NCBI RefSeq assembly: GCF_004337695.1
Contig: NZ_SJXJ01000016.1
Coordinates: 1-64,000, forward strand
Direction: 5' to 3'
DNA from: Tenacibaculum sp. M341
Lineage (GTDB): Bacteria; Bacteroidota; Bacteroidia; Flavobacteriales; Flavobacteriaceae
DNA: 64,000 nucleotides
The position numbers and the translations under genes were made by a program. This document shows, one piece after another, positions 53,368 to 62,338 of the stretch. The notes below the pieces were generated by a model. It was not told where the DNA came from and made no database searches. It was given only the letters and a program-made list of their open reading frames with translations. The first letter of the stretch is position 1; the number at the start of each line of letters is the position of its first letter.

Positions 53368-55392
53368 ATGACATTTAAAGAACACATACAACAAGGAATT
53401 CCGGAGGTATTACCTCCAAAAAAAGAATACGATACAACTGTTAATCATGCTCCAAAGCGTAAGGATATTTTATCTACGGATGAGAAAAAATTAGCATTAC
53501 AGAATGCTTTACGTTATTTTGATAAGAAACATCACAAAGAGTTATTAGCAGAATTTTCTCAAGAGTTAGAAGATTACGGTAGAATATATATGTATCGTTT
53601 TCGTCCAGATTATAAAATGTATGCTAGAGATATTAATGAATATCCTGGTAACTCATTACAGGCAAAATCTATCATGTTAATGATTCAGAATAATTTAGAT
53701 TATGCTGTAGCTCAACATCCGCATGAATTGATTACCTATGGAGGAAATGGAAGTGTTTTTCAGAATTGGGCACAATATTTATTAACCATGCAATATCTTT
53801 CAGAAATGAATGATGAGCAAACATTGGTAATGTATTCTGGACATCCAATGGGATTATTTCCTTCACATGAAAATGCTCCAAGAGTTGTAGTAACAAATGG
53901 TATGATGATTCCTAATTACTCTAAACCTGATGATTGGGAGAAATTTAATGCATTAGGAGTAACGCAATACGGACAAATGACTGCTGGTAGTTATATGTAT
54001 ATTGGACCTCAAGGAATTGTACACGGAACGACAATTACTGTTTTAAACGGATTTAGAAAAATAAATAAATCGCCAAAAGGAGGTTTATTTGTAACAGCTG
54101 GTTTAGGAGGAATGAGTGGAGCGCAACCAAAAGCAGGAAATATTGCAGGTTGTATAACCGTATGTGCTGAAGTAAACGAAAAGGCAGTAAAAACACGTCA
54201 TTCTCAAGGTTGGGTTGATGAGGTTATTGATGATTTAGATGTGCTAGTAGCAAGAGTGGTGAAAGCTAAAGAAGCTAAAGAAACAGTTTCTATCGCTTAT
54301 TTAGGAAACATTGTTGAGGTTTGGTATAAGTTTGATAGTGAAGATATTTATGTTGATTTAGGTTCTGATCAAACTTCTTTACATAATCCTTGGGCAGGAG
54401 GATATTATCCAATGGGACTTTCGTTTGAAGAAGCTAATAATATGATGTCTGATGAGCCAGAAAAGTTTAAGCAAAAGGTGCAACAATCATTACGTAAGCA
54501 TGCATCTTTAATTAATAAACATACCCAAAAAGGAACTTATTTCTTTGATTATGGAAATGCCTTTTTATTAGAAGCAAGTAGAGCAGGGGCGATGGTATAC
54601 AAAGATAAAGATGGAGATTTTTGCCCTGCTGAAGAATCTGAATTAGGAAGTGAAGTTTTTGCATATCCGAGTTATGTGCAAGATATTATGGGACCAATGT
54701 GTTTTGATTATGGTTTTGGACCATTTAGATGGGTTTGTGCTTCAGGAAAGCCAGAAGATTTAAATAAAACCGATGAGATTGCTTGTGAAATATTAGAGGA
54801 GATGAAGAAAGAAGCTCCAGAGGAAATTCAGCAACAGATAGCAGATAATATTCAGTGGATAAAAGGAGCGCAAGAGAATAACTTAGTAGTAGGTTCACAG
54901 GCTAGAATTTTATATGCAGATGCTGAAGGAAGAATTAAAATAGCAAAAGCCTTTAATAAAGCAATAGCAAACGGAGAAATAGGTGCAGTAGTTTTAGGAA
55001 GAGATCATCACGATGTTTCTGGAACAGATTCACCATATAGAGAAACATCTAATATTTATGATGGCTCTAGATATACAGCTGATATGGCTATTCATAATGT
55101 AATTGGAGATAGTTTTAGAGGTGCTACTTGGGTTTCTATTCACAATGGTGGAGGTGTTGGATGGGGAGAAGTTATAAATGGAGGATTTGGCATGCTTCTT
55201 GATGGATCTTTAGAAGCATCTAAACGTTTACAATCAATGCTATTTTGGGATGTTAATAACGGAATTGCAAGGAGAAGTTGGGCAAGAAATAACGAAGCTG
55301 TTTTTACTATAAAACGAGCTATGGAAATAGAAAAAAATCTAAAAGTTACTTTGCCTAATGTAGTTGATGATGCTTTATTTAATAACGTATAA
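53368..55392 (+). CDS. hutU: Urocanate hydratase
   Basis: Adds water to urocanate to form imidazolonepropionate, using tightly bound NAD. The 674-aa protein has HPHELITYGGNGSVFQNWAQY, GLGGMSGAQPKAGNIAG and a C-terminal DHHDVSGTDSPYRET, IHNGGGVGWGE. It is longer than the 555-aa enzyme of Pseudomonas and close to the length of the animal enzyme, as usual in Bacteroidota. The conserved Cys of the FRWVCASG motif is present. It shares a message with hutH. Confidence 0.97.
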   Translation: MTFKEHIQQGIPEVLPPKKEYDTTVNHAPKRKDILSTDEKKLALQNALRYFDKKHHKELLAEFSQELEDYGRIYMYRFRPDYKMYARDINEYPGNSLQAKSIMLMIQNNLDYAVAQHPHELITYGGNGSVFQNWAQYLLTMQYLSEMNDEQTLVMYSGHPMGLFPSHENAPRVVVTNGMMIPNYSKPDDWEKFNALGVTQYGQMTAGSYMYIGPQGIVHGTTITVLNGFRKINKSPKGGLFVTAGLGGMSGAQPKAGNIAGCITVCAEVNEKAVKTRHSQGWVDEVIDDLDVLVARVVKAKEAKETVSIAYLGNIVEVWYKFDSEDIYVDLGSDQTSLHNPWAGGYYPMGLSFEEANNMMSDEPEKFKQKVQQSLRKHASLINKHTQKGTYFFDYGNAFLLEASRAGAMVYKDKDGDFCPAEESELGSEVFAYPSYVQDIMGPMCFDYGFGPFRWVCASGKPEDLNKTDEIACEILEEMKKEAPEEIQQQIADNIQWIKGAQENNLVVGSQARILYADAEGRIKIAKAFNKAIANGEIGAVVLGRDHHDVSGTDSPYRETSNIYDGSRYTADMAIHNVIGDSFRGATWVSIHNGGGVGWGEVINGGFGMLLDGSLEASKRLQSMLFWDVNNGIARRSWARNNEAVFTIKRAMEIEKNLKVTLPNVVDDALFNNV

Positions 55393-55404
55393 AAATTAAT
55401 TACC

Positions 55405-55959
55405 ATGAAGTTAGCAAGACTCTTTTTACCATTCGCATTTTTATTATTACTCTCTTCTTGTAGTTCAGTAAGAGTTGCAACAGATTATGATACCAAAGCA
55501 AATTTTGTTGCTTATAAATCTTTTGCCTTTTATAAACCAGGAATTGATAAAGTTGATATTTCTGATTTAGATAAGAAAAGAATTTTAAGAGCTATTGAAG
55601 CAGAATTAGTAGCTAAAGGAATGCAGAAATCTTCCAATCCAGATGTGTTAATCAGTTTATTTACCAAATCTAGAGAACGTGTAGATATTAATGATAACGT
55701 TAGCTGGGGATTTGGCTTCGGTTGGGGATGGAACCCTTGGATGTGGGGTGGCGCTAACAGATTAAATGTTAATCAATATACAGAAGGAACTTTATTTATT
55801 GATATTATTGATGCTAAAGACAAGCAATTAGTATGGCAAGGTATTGGTTCAGGAGCTTTATCAGTTAGAACATCAGCGGAAAGAAAAGAAGCTCGTATTA
55901 ACGAATTTGTAAAGAAAATCTTAGATAAGTATCCTCCAGGAATGAAGTTAAAAAAATAA
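55405..55959 (+). CDS. DUF4136 lipoprotein
   Basis: A 184-aa lipoprotein: signal peptide with lipobox LLLSSCSS (Cys near residue 19), then the DUF4136 domain with ATDYDTKANFVAYKSFAFY at the start, a glycine- and tryptophan-rich stretch (WGFGFGWGWNPWMWGG, about 93-108) and a C-terminal LVWQGIGSGALSV then the basic end. It starts 13 bp after hutU and is probably read from the same transcript, although nothing links the family to histidine use. Function unknown. Confidence 0.88.
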   Translation: MKLARLFLPFAFLLLLSSCSSVRVATDYDTKANFVAYKSFAFYKPGIDKVDISDLDKKRILRAIEAELVAKGMQKSSNPDVLISLFTKSRERVDINDNVSWGFGFGWGWNPWMWGGANRLNVNQYTEGTLFIDIIDAKDKQLVWQGIGSGALSVRTSAERKEARINEFVKKILDKYPPGMKLKK

Positions 55960-55986
55960 GGAGGTCTTTTTAAAATCATATTTTTG

Positions 55987-56017
55987 AAGCGTTGAATTAC
56001 ATATTCAACGCTTTTTT
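55987..56017 (+). terminator. Terminator of the hutHU unit
   Basis: AAGCGTTGAAT (55987-55997) pairs with ATTCAACGCTT (56003-56013) around a 5-nt loop, followed by TTTTT. It ends the hutH-hutU-DUF4136 transcript. Confidence 0.85.
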
Positions 56018-56594
56018 TATGTGCTAATAACAGGTAGTTTTATGATTTTGTAGTTGCTTATTTTAAGCAATAAAAAGCTGCTTTTTTTGATTTATTTTTA
56101 CAAAAAAAGAAGTGTAATTAACTGTTAATGTTTAATTAACTATTTGTTAACTTTAAATTAACTTACTGATTTTTTTTCAGTGATTTCAGGTTTTTTATCT
56201 ATATGATAATACTGCTACTTTAGAACTAAGATATCTCTAAAAAGGCAATACTTTTTTTACTAAAATAAAATACTACAAGCTTTTAGTAAATTCAATTTTT
56301 AGTTTCGTTTTTTTATTCCCTAATGAAAAGTGTGATTGTTTAATTATATCTTATTTCGATGATGCTAATTCTATTGAATTTTTAAAATAACAAGGCTAAA
56401 TTTAAAATTTATGCGTTTTTTTCAATTGTAAAGACTGCAAAAATGGTTTTTTTGAGAAATTTCTCGTGTTTGTTTTGTTAAAATTAGAATAACATTAAAA
56501 CTGAATTTAGACTATAAATTTGTAATCGATTATAAATCAGTTTTTAAAAAGTATTGATTAATTAAAATTTAATAAAAACTAAAAAACAATCACT
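56018..56594. other. 577-bp AT-rich gap without a recognised gene
   Basis: Only short frames are seen. It contains a small TTGCTTA/TAAGCAA hairpin (about 56054-56070), a GAGAAATTTCTC palindrome near 56456 and, at its end, a -7 box for the next gene. Nothing else can be named. Confidence 0.5.
56515..56522 (+). promoter_or_regulatory. -7 promoter box of the 114-aa secreted protein gene
   Basis: TAAATTTG matches TAnnTTTG, 73 bp before the ATG at 56595. No good -33 is seen. The leader of about 65 nt is longer than at neighbouring genes. Confidence 0.5.
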
Positions 56595-56939
56595 ATGAAG
56601 TCAATTAAAACAGTATTAACAGTTATTATGGTAGCATTTTGTACATTAATTGCAAATGCTAAAGATGGAAACCCTATTGATGATAAAGAGGGAATGGTAG
56701 TTTCTAATACGGTACAAAAGCTGCTTAAAGAGCCTAGTTTTGTTTTAGAAAGAGATTTTTCAATTACTGTAAAATTAGTTGTTGATGATAAAAATGAAAT
56801 TAATGTTTTATCAGTAGCTACAGATTTTAATAAGGAAATCGTTGAAAAGTATATTAGAAGAAGACTTGATCATAAAAAATTAAATACTAGTATAGGTTCA
56901 AGAACTTATGTAGTACCAGTAAAAATGGTTAAGCAATAA
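56595..56939 (+). CDS. Small secreted protein, weakly TonB-C-like
   Basis: A 114-aa protein with a signal peptide (about 4-22, LIANAK at the cut). The mature part carries FSITVKLVVDDKNEINVLSVATDFNKEIVEKYIRRRL, whose pattern of a strand with x-hydrophobic-D-x-x-G-like turn then a helix resembles the C-terminal domain of TonB-like energy transducers, ending in YVVPVKMVKQ. There is no membrane anchor or proline linker, so it is not a TonB itself. Small proteins of this style are frequent in Flavobacteriia. It is a single-gene unit with its own -7 box and terminator. Confidence 0.65.
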   Translation: MKSIKTVLTVIMVAFCTLIANAKDGNPIDDKEGMVVSNTVQKLLKEPSFVLERDFSITVKLVVDDKNEINVLSVATDFNKEIVEKYIRRRLDHKKLNTSIGSRTYVVPVKMVKQ

Positions 56940-57016
56940 AACTTTAGAAGTTTCTTTTTTGAATAGTAACGTTTATTAGACATAAACGAAAATTTAGAAA
57001 CAGGTTGTGTAAATCT

Positions 57017-57060
57017 AAATCTCAGATAAGGAGTATTCTCTTGTCTGAGATTTTGTTTTT
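57017..57060 (+). terminator. Terminator of the 114-aa secreted protein gene
   Basis: AAATCTCAGA (57017-57026) pairs with TCTGAGATTT (57044-57053), with further pairing inside, followed by TGTTTTT. Confidence 0.8.
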
Positions 57061-57125
57061 AAAATATATCTTCATTAGAAATAAAACATTAATTTTTGTG
57101 TTTAGGATGAGACTATAAATAAAAT

Positions 57126-57133
57126 TATATTTG
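57126..57133 (+). promoter_or_regulatory. -7 promoter box of the DUF5522 gene
   Basis: TATATTTG is an exact match to TAnnTTTG and ends only 4 bp before the ATG at 57138. If used, transcription starts at or within a few nt of the start codon, so the message would be leaderless or nearly so. Confidence 0.6.
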
Positions 57134-57137
57134 TGAT

Positions 57138-57305
57138 ATGATTAAAAAGATTTTAAAGCCTACTCCAGATGAATATTATGTTAATGAACAAGGGTATAGA
57201 GTTTTTAAAGAGGAGTATCACTTAAGAAGAGGATATTGTTGTAAGAGTGGATGTAAACATTGTCCGTATGGTTATGATAAAAAAACGGATAGTTTTATCA
57301 AATAA
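57138..57305 (+). CDS. DUF5522 Cys-rich small protein
   Basis: A 55-aa protein with RRGYCCKSGCKHCPYGYD near the middle, the Cys-rich core of the DUF5522 family (C34, C35, C39, C42). Metal binding is likely by pattern; function is unknown. The N-terminal part has the family-typical EYYVNEQGYRVFKEEYHLRRG. It stands 52 bp before the DUF4197 gene in the same direction. The frame is too short for many gene finders and is easily missed. Confidence 0.8.
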   Translation: MIKKILKPTPDEYYVNEQGYRVFKEEYHLRRGYCCKSGCKHCPYGYDKKTDSFIK

Positions 57306-57357
57306 ACTGTGACTTATCAGTGTAAATAGTTTCAAAAGAATACATAAAACTTTTAAT

Positions 57358-58071
57358 ATGATCAAAAAGATTTTTATTGCTTTTATAGCGCTTCAATTAA
57401 CTGCTTGTGCAGAATTACAAAAAATAGCTAGTCAGTTACCCCAAGCTGGTGGAGCTTTAACACAACAACAAATAGGAGCAGGGTTACGTCAAGCGTTGGA
57501 TAACGGTATTCAACATCAAGTTTCAAAATTAACAGCTCAAGATGGTTTTTATAAAAATGAATTAGTAAAAATTTTATTACCAAAAGAGTTGAAGGCAGTT
57601 GATGATGGATTACGTAAAATAGGTTTAAGTAAATTGGCAGATGAAGGTGTAAAAGCTTTAAATAGAGCTGCAGAAGATGCAGTTAAAACAGCTACACCAA
57701 TTTTCGTTACTGCAGTTAAAGATATTACTTTTAATGATGCTAAGAATATTTTATTAGGAAATGACAATGCTGCAACTAATTATTTACAAGGAAAAACAAA
57801 TAGCGCATTATATTCAAAATTTAATCCGGTGATTAAAAATTCTTTCGGTAAAGTAGGGGCAGATAAAATATGGTCAAACTTAATCACTAAGTATAATTCA
57901 ATTCCTTTTGTAAATAAAGTAAATCCTGACTTAACAGATTATGTAACTAATCAAGCTTTAAAAGGAGTTTTTACTATGATTGCTGTAGAAGAAAAAGGAA
58001 TTAGAAATAAAATAGGTTTAAGAAATACAGACTTATTAAGGAGAGTATTTGCTTTACAAGATAAACGATAG
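57358..58071 (+). CDS. DUF4197 lipoprotein
   Basis: A 237-aa lipoprotein: signal with lipobox LQLTAC (Cys17), then the helical DUF4197 domain with LTQQQIGAGLRQALDNGIQ, LPKELKAVDDGLRKIGLSKLADEGVKALNRAAEDAV and LKGVFTMIAVEEKGIRN. The family is widespread in Gram-negatives; its function is unknown. It follows the DUF5522 gene and may share its transcript. Its stop lies 9 bp from the stop of the convergent LytTR gene, with no terminator visible between. Confidence 0.88.
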   Translation: MIKKIFIAFIALQLTACAELQKIASQLPQAGGALTQQQIGAGLRQALDNGIQHQVSKLTAQDGFYKNELVKILLPKELKAVDDGLRKIGLSKLADEGVKALNRAAEDAVKTATPIFVTAVKDITFNDAKNILLGNDNAATNYLQGKTNSALYSKFNPVIKNSFGKVGADKIWSNLITKYNSIPFVNKVNPDLTDYVTNQALKGVFTMIAVEEKGIRNKIGLRNTDLLRRVFALQDKR

Positions 58072-58080
58072 GTAAATAAA

Positions 58081-58803
58081 TTATAATTGCTTATTCGTTA
58101 TTAAGTTAAAAAAGGACTTTTTGTAGGTGTTACCTATTGAAAGTTCTTTTTTTTGCATAAAAACAGCATCGTTATCTATTTTCTCTATGTGTTGAATTGC
58201 CACAATATGCGATTTATGTATCTGAATAAATTGGTCCTCAGGTAAGTTTTCTTTAATTTTTTTTAAAGTACTGTAGGTGATAATTTGTTCATCTTTTAAT
58301 TGAATGCTAACATAATTTTTTAAGCTTTCAATGTATACTATTTCGTTTAAAAATACCTTAACAAACTTATTTTTTCCATCTGTTTTTAAAAAGAAAAAAT
58401 CGTTTTGTGTATTGCTTGTAGTATTAGTAATTGTTTCATTAGAAAAACGATTGTAAACCTTTAAAACAGCTTTGTAAAAGCGTTCAAAATCAATAGGCTT
58501 TAATAAGTAATCAATAGCAGCTACATCATAACTTTCTAAAGCAAATTGTGGATAAGCAGTGGTAAAAATAATTTCAACCTTTTTATTAATAATTTTCGAA
58601 AGTTGTAATCCTGTTAATTCAGGCATTTGAATGTCTAGAAAAATGATATCAAAGTTATCTTTTTCAATGTGCTGTAAAGCTTGTAAAGGACTTGTAAATG
58701 TTTGTTGAACTTCTAAAAATGAAATTTTAGAAATGTACTTTTCTAATAAGCGAATAGCAGGTGGTTCGTCGTCAACAATCAAACAATTTAAAACTTTACT
58801 CAT
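58081..58803 (-). CDS. LytTR-family response regulator
   Basis: A 240-aa regulator with a receiver domain (acidic pocket D11-D12-E13, phosphorylation site D57 in IIFLDIQMPE) and a LytTR DNA-binding domain (about 135-240; FFLKTDGKNKFVKVFLNEIVYIES and FIQIHKSHIVAIQHI). It overlaps the kinase gene upstream by 4 bp. Target genes unknown; the gene is last in its unit. Confidence 0.93.
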   Translation of the reverse strand: MSKVLNCLIVDDEPPAIRLLEKYISKISFLEVQQTFTSPLQALQHIEKDNFDIIFLDIQMPELTGLQLSKIINKKVEIIFTTAYPQFALESYDVAAIDYLLKPIDFERFYKAVLKVYNRFSNETITNTTSNTQNDFFFLKTDGKNKFVKVFLNEIVYIESLKNYVSIQLKDEQIITYSTLKKIKENLPEDQFIQIHKSHIVAIQHIEKIDNDAVFMQKKELSIGNTYKKSFFNLITNKQL

Positions 58804-59849
58804 AATGGAATTTTTAAAAAGCTACTAAAAATAGCATCATTCTTTTCTTGGGTTAATGTATAATTATTTTTGAAGATAACATCTAATCGCTGTTTAATAT
58901 TTTTTGTACCAATACCTTTTTCCATATATTTTTCAGAAGTGTTTACATAGTTTTTGGTACTGATTTCTAAACTACTTTTTTTAATGTCAATATTAATTTT
59001 TGCTGGTTTTTCAGCATTATTAATAGTTCCATGTTTACAAACATTTTCAATAAAATGAATTAAAATTAAAGAAGGGATTTTTTGAGTGTTTATAATTCCA
59101 TTTATTTCTAGTTTTAAATGTAAATTATCTTCATATCTACGTTCAAAAAAATAAATATAGTCCTTAATAAATTGTATTTCTTTTTCTAAAAAAACAAAGT
59201 CGTCTGTTGTTTCATAAGTAATATAACGTAATAATTGAGATAGTTTTAAAATACCTTCAGCAGTTTCTGGTTTTTCATCATATAATTCTATGTAGAAATT
59301 ATTAAGTGTATTAAATAAAAAGTGAGGGCTTAATTGAGATTTTAAAGAAGATAATTGAGCTTTTTCATGAGCTAACTTTAAATCGTGAATAGCTGTTTTA
59401 TTTTCGTTGTTTCTAAATAATAAATAAACAACACTGCTATATAAAAATGCCTTGAATGCAAAAATAAAACTATCTAATAAGTAGATAAATAAAATATTTT
59501 CTTGCTCTAAATTATAATTATGAATATTAAATAGATGAAGAGAAATAACTTCTTCTAAGAAAAAACGAATACCTGCAAAAACTAAAAGTAAAACGATAAA
59601 AGAAATTCCTAACCAAACATATTTTTTAGTTTTTAAAAATTTAGGCAATACATAAAAGTAATTTAAAAAGTAAACAGTAAAAAAGCTAATGCTATAAGTT
59701 GTATTAAGTAAAAAAACTAAAGGAAGTTTTGTTTTGTTTTTTATGAAAATTCCCCATCCAAAATCTATTAATATTAATAGTAGAGAGACAATTATGTTAT
59801 ACTTTAATTCTGTGTTTTTTTTCATAAGATTAGTAAAAATATAAATCAT
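58800..59849 (-). CDS. LytS-type sensor histidine kinase
   Basis: A 349-aa membrane kinase with four hydrophobic spans in the first 145 residues, a helical linker and the His_kinase box QLSPHFLFNTLNNFY near residue 175, then ENVCKHGTI and GIGTKNIKQRL of the ATPase domain. Partner of the overlapping LytTR regulator. Like the pair at 17-18.7 kb it lacks a separate sensor domain. Confidence 0.92.
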   Translation of the reverse strand: MIYIFTNLMKKNTELKYNIIVSLLLILIDFGWGIFIKNKTKLPLVFLLNTTYSISFFTVYFLNYFYVLPKFLKTKKYVWLGISFIVLLLVFAGIRFFLEEVISLHLFNIHNYNLEQENILFIYLLDSFIFAFKAFLYSSVVYLLFRNNENKTAIHDLKLAHEKAQLSSLKSQLSPHFLFNTLNNFYIELYDEKPETAEGILKLSQLLRYITYETTDDFVFLEKEIQFIKDYIYFFERRYEDNLHLKLEINGIINTQKIPSLILIHFIENVCKHGTINNAEKPAKINIDIKKSSLEISTKNYVNTSEKYMEKGIGTKNIKQRLDVIFKNNYTLTQEKNDAIFSSFLKIPL

Positions 59850-60035
59850 TTCTGAACCTACTTAAAATTCATGATGAAAAGCAGTCTTTTTTATATAAAG
59901 CAGGTTTTTTACACAACCAAAACTATATTAAGATGTTTTTTGTTATTCGTTTAGTTAAACAGCTAGTTGGTGTAATTTTTTAATTTTTTTCTTAATGATG
60001 AAGTAATCTTGTGTAAGAATTTTAAACCGTACAGA

Positions 60036-61286
60036 ATGAAAAAATACACACTAATTTTTTGTTTTATTGTTTGGGGAATTTGCGGACAAGAAAAAGAAAT
60101 TAATAAAAGCTATGTAGAAAGTAAGTTGTCTAATTTTACTGTAAAGAACAATAAAATTGAAGGAGAAGGAAAAAAGATGATTTTAAAAATGATTAAGGAA
60201 TCTCAGTTCATTGTTTTTGGGGAAAGTCATTATTCTAAACAAACGTCAATTTTAACAAAAGCATTAATTCCGTTATTAGCAAAATCTAATTACACTGAGT
60301 TTGTAGCGGAAGTAGGGCCTAATTCTGCGCAAAAGTTAGAAGAATTATCAAAGGAAGCAGAATTAACAGTTGAAAAATTACGTGATTTTAATACAAAGTA
60401 CAAGAAAGTAGCATTAGGAGAAAGTGCTGATCCTATTCCTTTTTTTGCAGGAGTAGAAGATGCTAAGTTTCTTTCTGAAATAAGAAAGCACAATATGAAA
60501 ATTCATGGAATTGATCAAGAGTATTATTATTCAGTATTATTCTTTTTAGATGAGTTAGTGCAATTAAAAAAGAATGAAAATAACTATAATAAAATTGTGA
60601 GCTTAAAAGAAAAAGCTAATAAGAAAATCTTTGATTATTTAATGGCTAGAAAAGAAGAGAAAATTAAAAATGCTTTGGGTGAAATTTTAAAAGATGACGA
60701 CGTGATTACTTTTTTTAATCAGTTTACATCTAATGACGTTGAAGCTATGAAAATAATTGAGGATTTAAAGTTAAGTTGGGATATCTATATTAGATGGAGA
60801 CAAGATTCTCATGTAGATAGAATTAGTTATATGAGGAATAATTTGTATGAAATTTTCAATAAAAATAGAAAAGCTAAAATGTTTATAAAATTAGGTAGCC
60901 TTCATGCTTCTAAAATTATATCTAATGGTGCTTACGACATTGGAAATTACACAGAAGAGTTGGCTGAAAAAAATAATACTGTAAGTAGCAGTATAAATTC
61001 ATGGAGACCTTTTGTAAGAGATGGGGAAATTATGAATGATAATTTGAAAAAGTATAAAAAGTTTTATGGTAGATTGTCTTTGTTTACTCAGTTTGCAAAA
61101 AAGAATGAATGGACAATCATCAATTTAAAAGAAATAAGAGAAGATGTAAAATCGGGTAGAATTAAGTTACCAGAAAATGGAGATTTACACTCGTTAAAAA
61201 AAGTAATTGAAGGGTATGATTATCAGTTAATCTTACCTGTTGATGAATCGATAATGTATAACTTTAATCAAAAAAATGAAAAATAA
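60036..61286 (+). CDS. Secreted EreA/ChaN-like protein
   Basis: A 416-aa protein starting MKKYTLIFCFIVWGICGQEK, a signal peptide. The frame extends to a TTG at 60009, but the ATG at 60036 gives the clean signal and is preferred. The body has FIVFGESHYSKQTSILTKAL near the start and a late MFIKLGSLHASKI, resembling the GE-H and late GxxH motifs of the erythromycin-esterase / ChaN / TIKI fold; the match is by eye. Proteins of this fold are metal-dependent hydrolases or heme binders. It overlaps the DUF5694 gene by 11 bp, so the two are made together. Confidence 0.65.
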   Translation: MKKYTLIFCFIVWGICGQEKEINKSYVESKLSNFTVKNNKIEGEGKKMILKMIKESQFIVFGESHYSKQTSILTKALIPLLAKSNYTEFVAEVGPNSAQKLEELSKEAELTVEKLRDFNTKYKKVALGESADPIPFFAGVEDAKFLSEIRKHNMKIHGIDQEYYYSVLFFLDELVQLKKNENNYNKIVSLKEKANKKIFDYLMARKEEKIKNALGEILKDDDVITFFNQFTSNDVEAMKIIEDLKLSWDIYIRWRQDSHVDRISYMRNNLYEIFNKNRKAKMFIKLGSLHASKIISNGAYDIGNYTEELAEKNNTVSSSINSWRPFVRDGEIMNDNLKKYKKFYGRLSLFTQFAKKNEWTIINLKEIREDVKSGRIKLPENGDLHSLKKVIEGYDYQLILPVDESIMYNFNQKNEK

Positions 61287-62091
61287 ATTGTTATTGCTAT
61301 TGAGTTTTATAAGTATAATCACTTTTGCTCAAGAATCTCAAAAAAGGGCTAATAAAAAGATAAAAGTGTTAAATATAGGAATGTTTCATATGGGAGAAAC
61401 CTCAGATGCAAATAAAACTGAATATAACGAAGCGTCCAGTAAAGCAAAGAAAGAGATTGATTACGTAGTAAAATCTATCGCTAATTTTAAGCCTACCATT
61501 ATTTTGGTTGAACAAGAGCCTAGATATCAAACAAAATTAGAAGAAGCTTATAAAAAATATAAAGCTGATACTGGCGCGGATATTGGTTATTATGGCAAGT
61601 CTGAGATAGGTTTAATTGCATTTGCGATAGGAAAAAAAACTAATGTTAAAAATATTTATGGGATTGATCATAAAATGGAATACAATTATGATTTAAAGGA
61701 TATTGCTAAAAAGAATAAATCAACTAAATATTTTGAATTATTTGAAGTTTTAAATAATAAATTAAAAGGTTTGATAGGTAATGTCAATCAGATAGGTTTG
61801 AAAAATACATTGTTATTGTTAAATACAGATAAATCATATGACTTTTTATTGAATTATAATGCTGATATGCTTAGTTATGTTAGTTCAGAAAAGGGATTTG
61901 AGGGAGCGGACGAAGCGGCTAAGTTTTATCAACGAAATTTAAGAATGTTTTCTAATGTAAATAAAGTACCAATGTCAAAAGAAGATCGAGTATTAATTGT
62001 ATCTGGAGCTACTCATGCTGCGTTTTTTAATGTGTTTATGAAAAGAAGTCCTATTTATGAGTTGCAATCAATAAAAATGTATTTAGAATAA
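61276..62091 (+). CDS. Secreted DUF5694 protein
   Basis: A 271-aa protein with a signal peptide (about 2-18, ITFAQ). The DUF5694 pattern is visible: KIKVLNIGMFHMGETSD at the start, KPTIILVEQEPRY, FYQRNLRMFSNVNKV and the terminal VLIVSGATHAAFF. This family belongs to the same fold group as ChaN/TraB/EreA-type proteins, with His residues in GMFHMG and ATHAAF as likely active-site or metal ligands. It overlaps the preceding EreA/ChaN-like gene by 11 bp, giving a tandem pair of related folds. Confidence 0.8.
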   Translation: MKNKLLLLLSFISIITFAQESQKRANKKIKVLNIGMFHMGETSDANKTEYNEASSKAKKEIDYVVKSIANFKPTIILVEQEPRYQTKLEEAYKKYKADTGADIGYYGKSEIGLIAFAIGKKTNVKNIYGIDHKMEYNYDLKDIAKKNKSTKYFELFEVLNNKLKGLIGNVNQIGLKNTLLLLNTDKSYDFLLNYNADMLSYVSSEKGFEGADEAAKFYQRNLRMFSNVNKVPMSKEDRVLIVSGATHAAFFNVFMKRSPIYELQSIKMYLE

Positions 62092-62102
62092 TTGTTAAAA
62101 TG

Positions 62103-62146
62103 TTGAATTTCAGTTTTTTATTTGTTATATTTAAACTGAAATTCAA
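62103..62146 (+). promoter_or_regulatory. Inverted repeat combining terminator and possible promoter
   Basis: TTGAATTTCAGTTT (62103-62116) and AAACTGAAATTCAA (62133-62146) are perfect 14-bp arms 16 bp apart. The stem can terminate the DUF5694 transcript. At the same time TTG (62103-62105), 20 bp and TATATTTA (62126-62133) fit a promoter with a one-base -7 deviation for the gene at 62153. Confidence 0.55.
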
Positions 62147-62152
62147 TGTGTT

Positions 62153-62338
62153 ATGTCTCAACTTAAACAACTTATTAGGTATAAAAGACATCTTGAAGAT
62201 CGCTACGAAAAACTAATGGAACGCTCTAATGATTACAAGTATGTTGATGAAGCTAAAAGTGACATAGCCTCTTACAAGGCAATGAAGATTTTAGAAAAAA
62301 TTAGCAGAATAAAATATTTAGACAATTCTTTGGTGTAA
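62153..62338 (+). CDS. Small Lacal_2735-like protein
   Basis: A 61-aa charged, all-helical protein (LIRYKRHLEDRYEKLMERSNDY, then DEAKSDIASYKAMKILEKI). Length and pattern fit the Lacal_2735 family of small Flavobacteriaceae proteins; the match is from memory. Function unknown. Its 3-prime end overlaps the convergent BtuF-like gene by 21 bp. Confidence 0.65.
   Translation: MSQLKQLIRYKRHLEDRYEKLMERSNDYKYVDEAKSDIASYKAMKILEKISRIKYLDNSLV

Noticed and set aside
57138-57375. Duplication between the DUF5522 and DUF4197 gene starts (ATGATTAAAAAGATTTT and ATGATCAAAAAGATTTTT)
   Set aside because: Similarity is limited to the first six codons, typical Met-Ile-Lys-Lys-Ile starts in AT-rich genes, and does not extend further.
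60009-60035. Upstream TTG start for the EreA/ChaN-like gene
   Set aside because: Starting at the ATG at 60036 gives a standard signal peptide; the extension MCKNFKPYR would spoil it.
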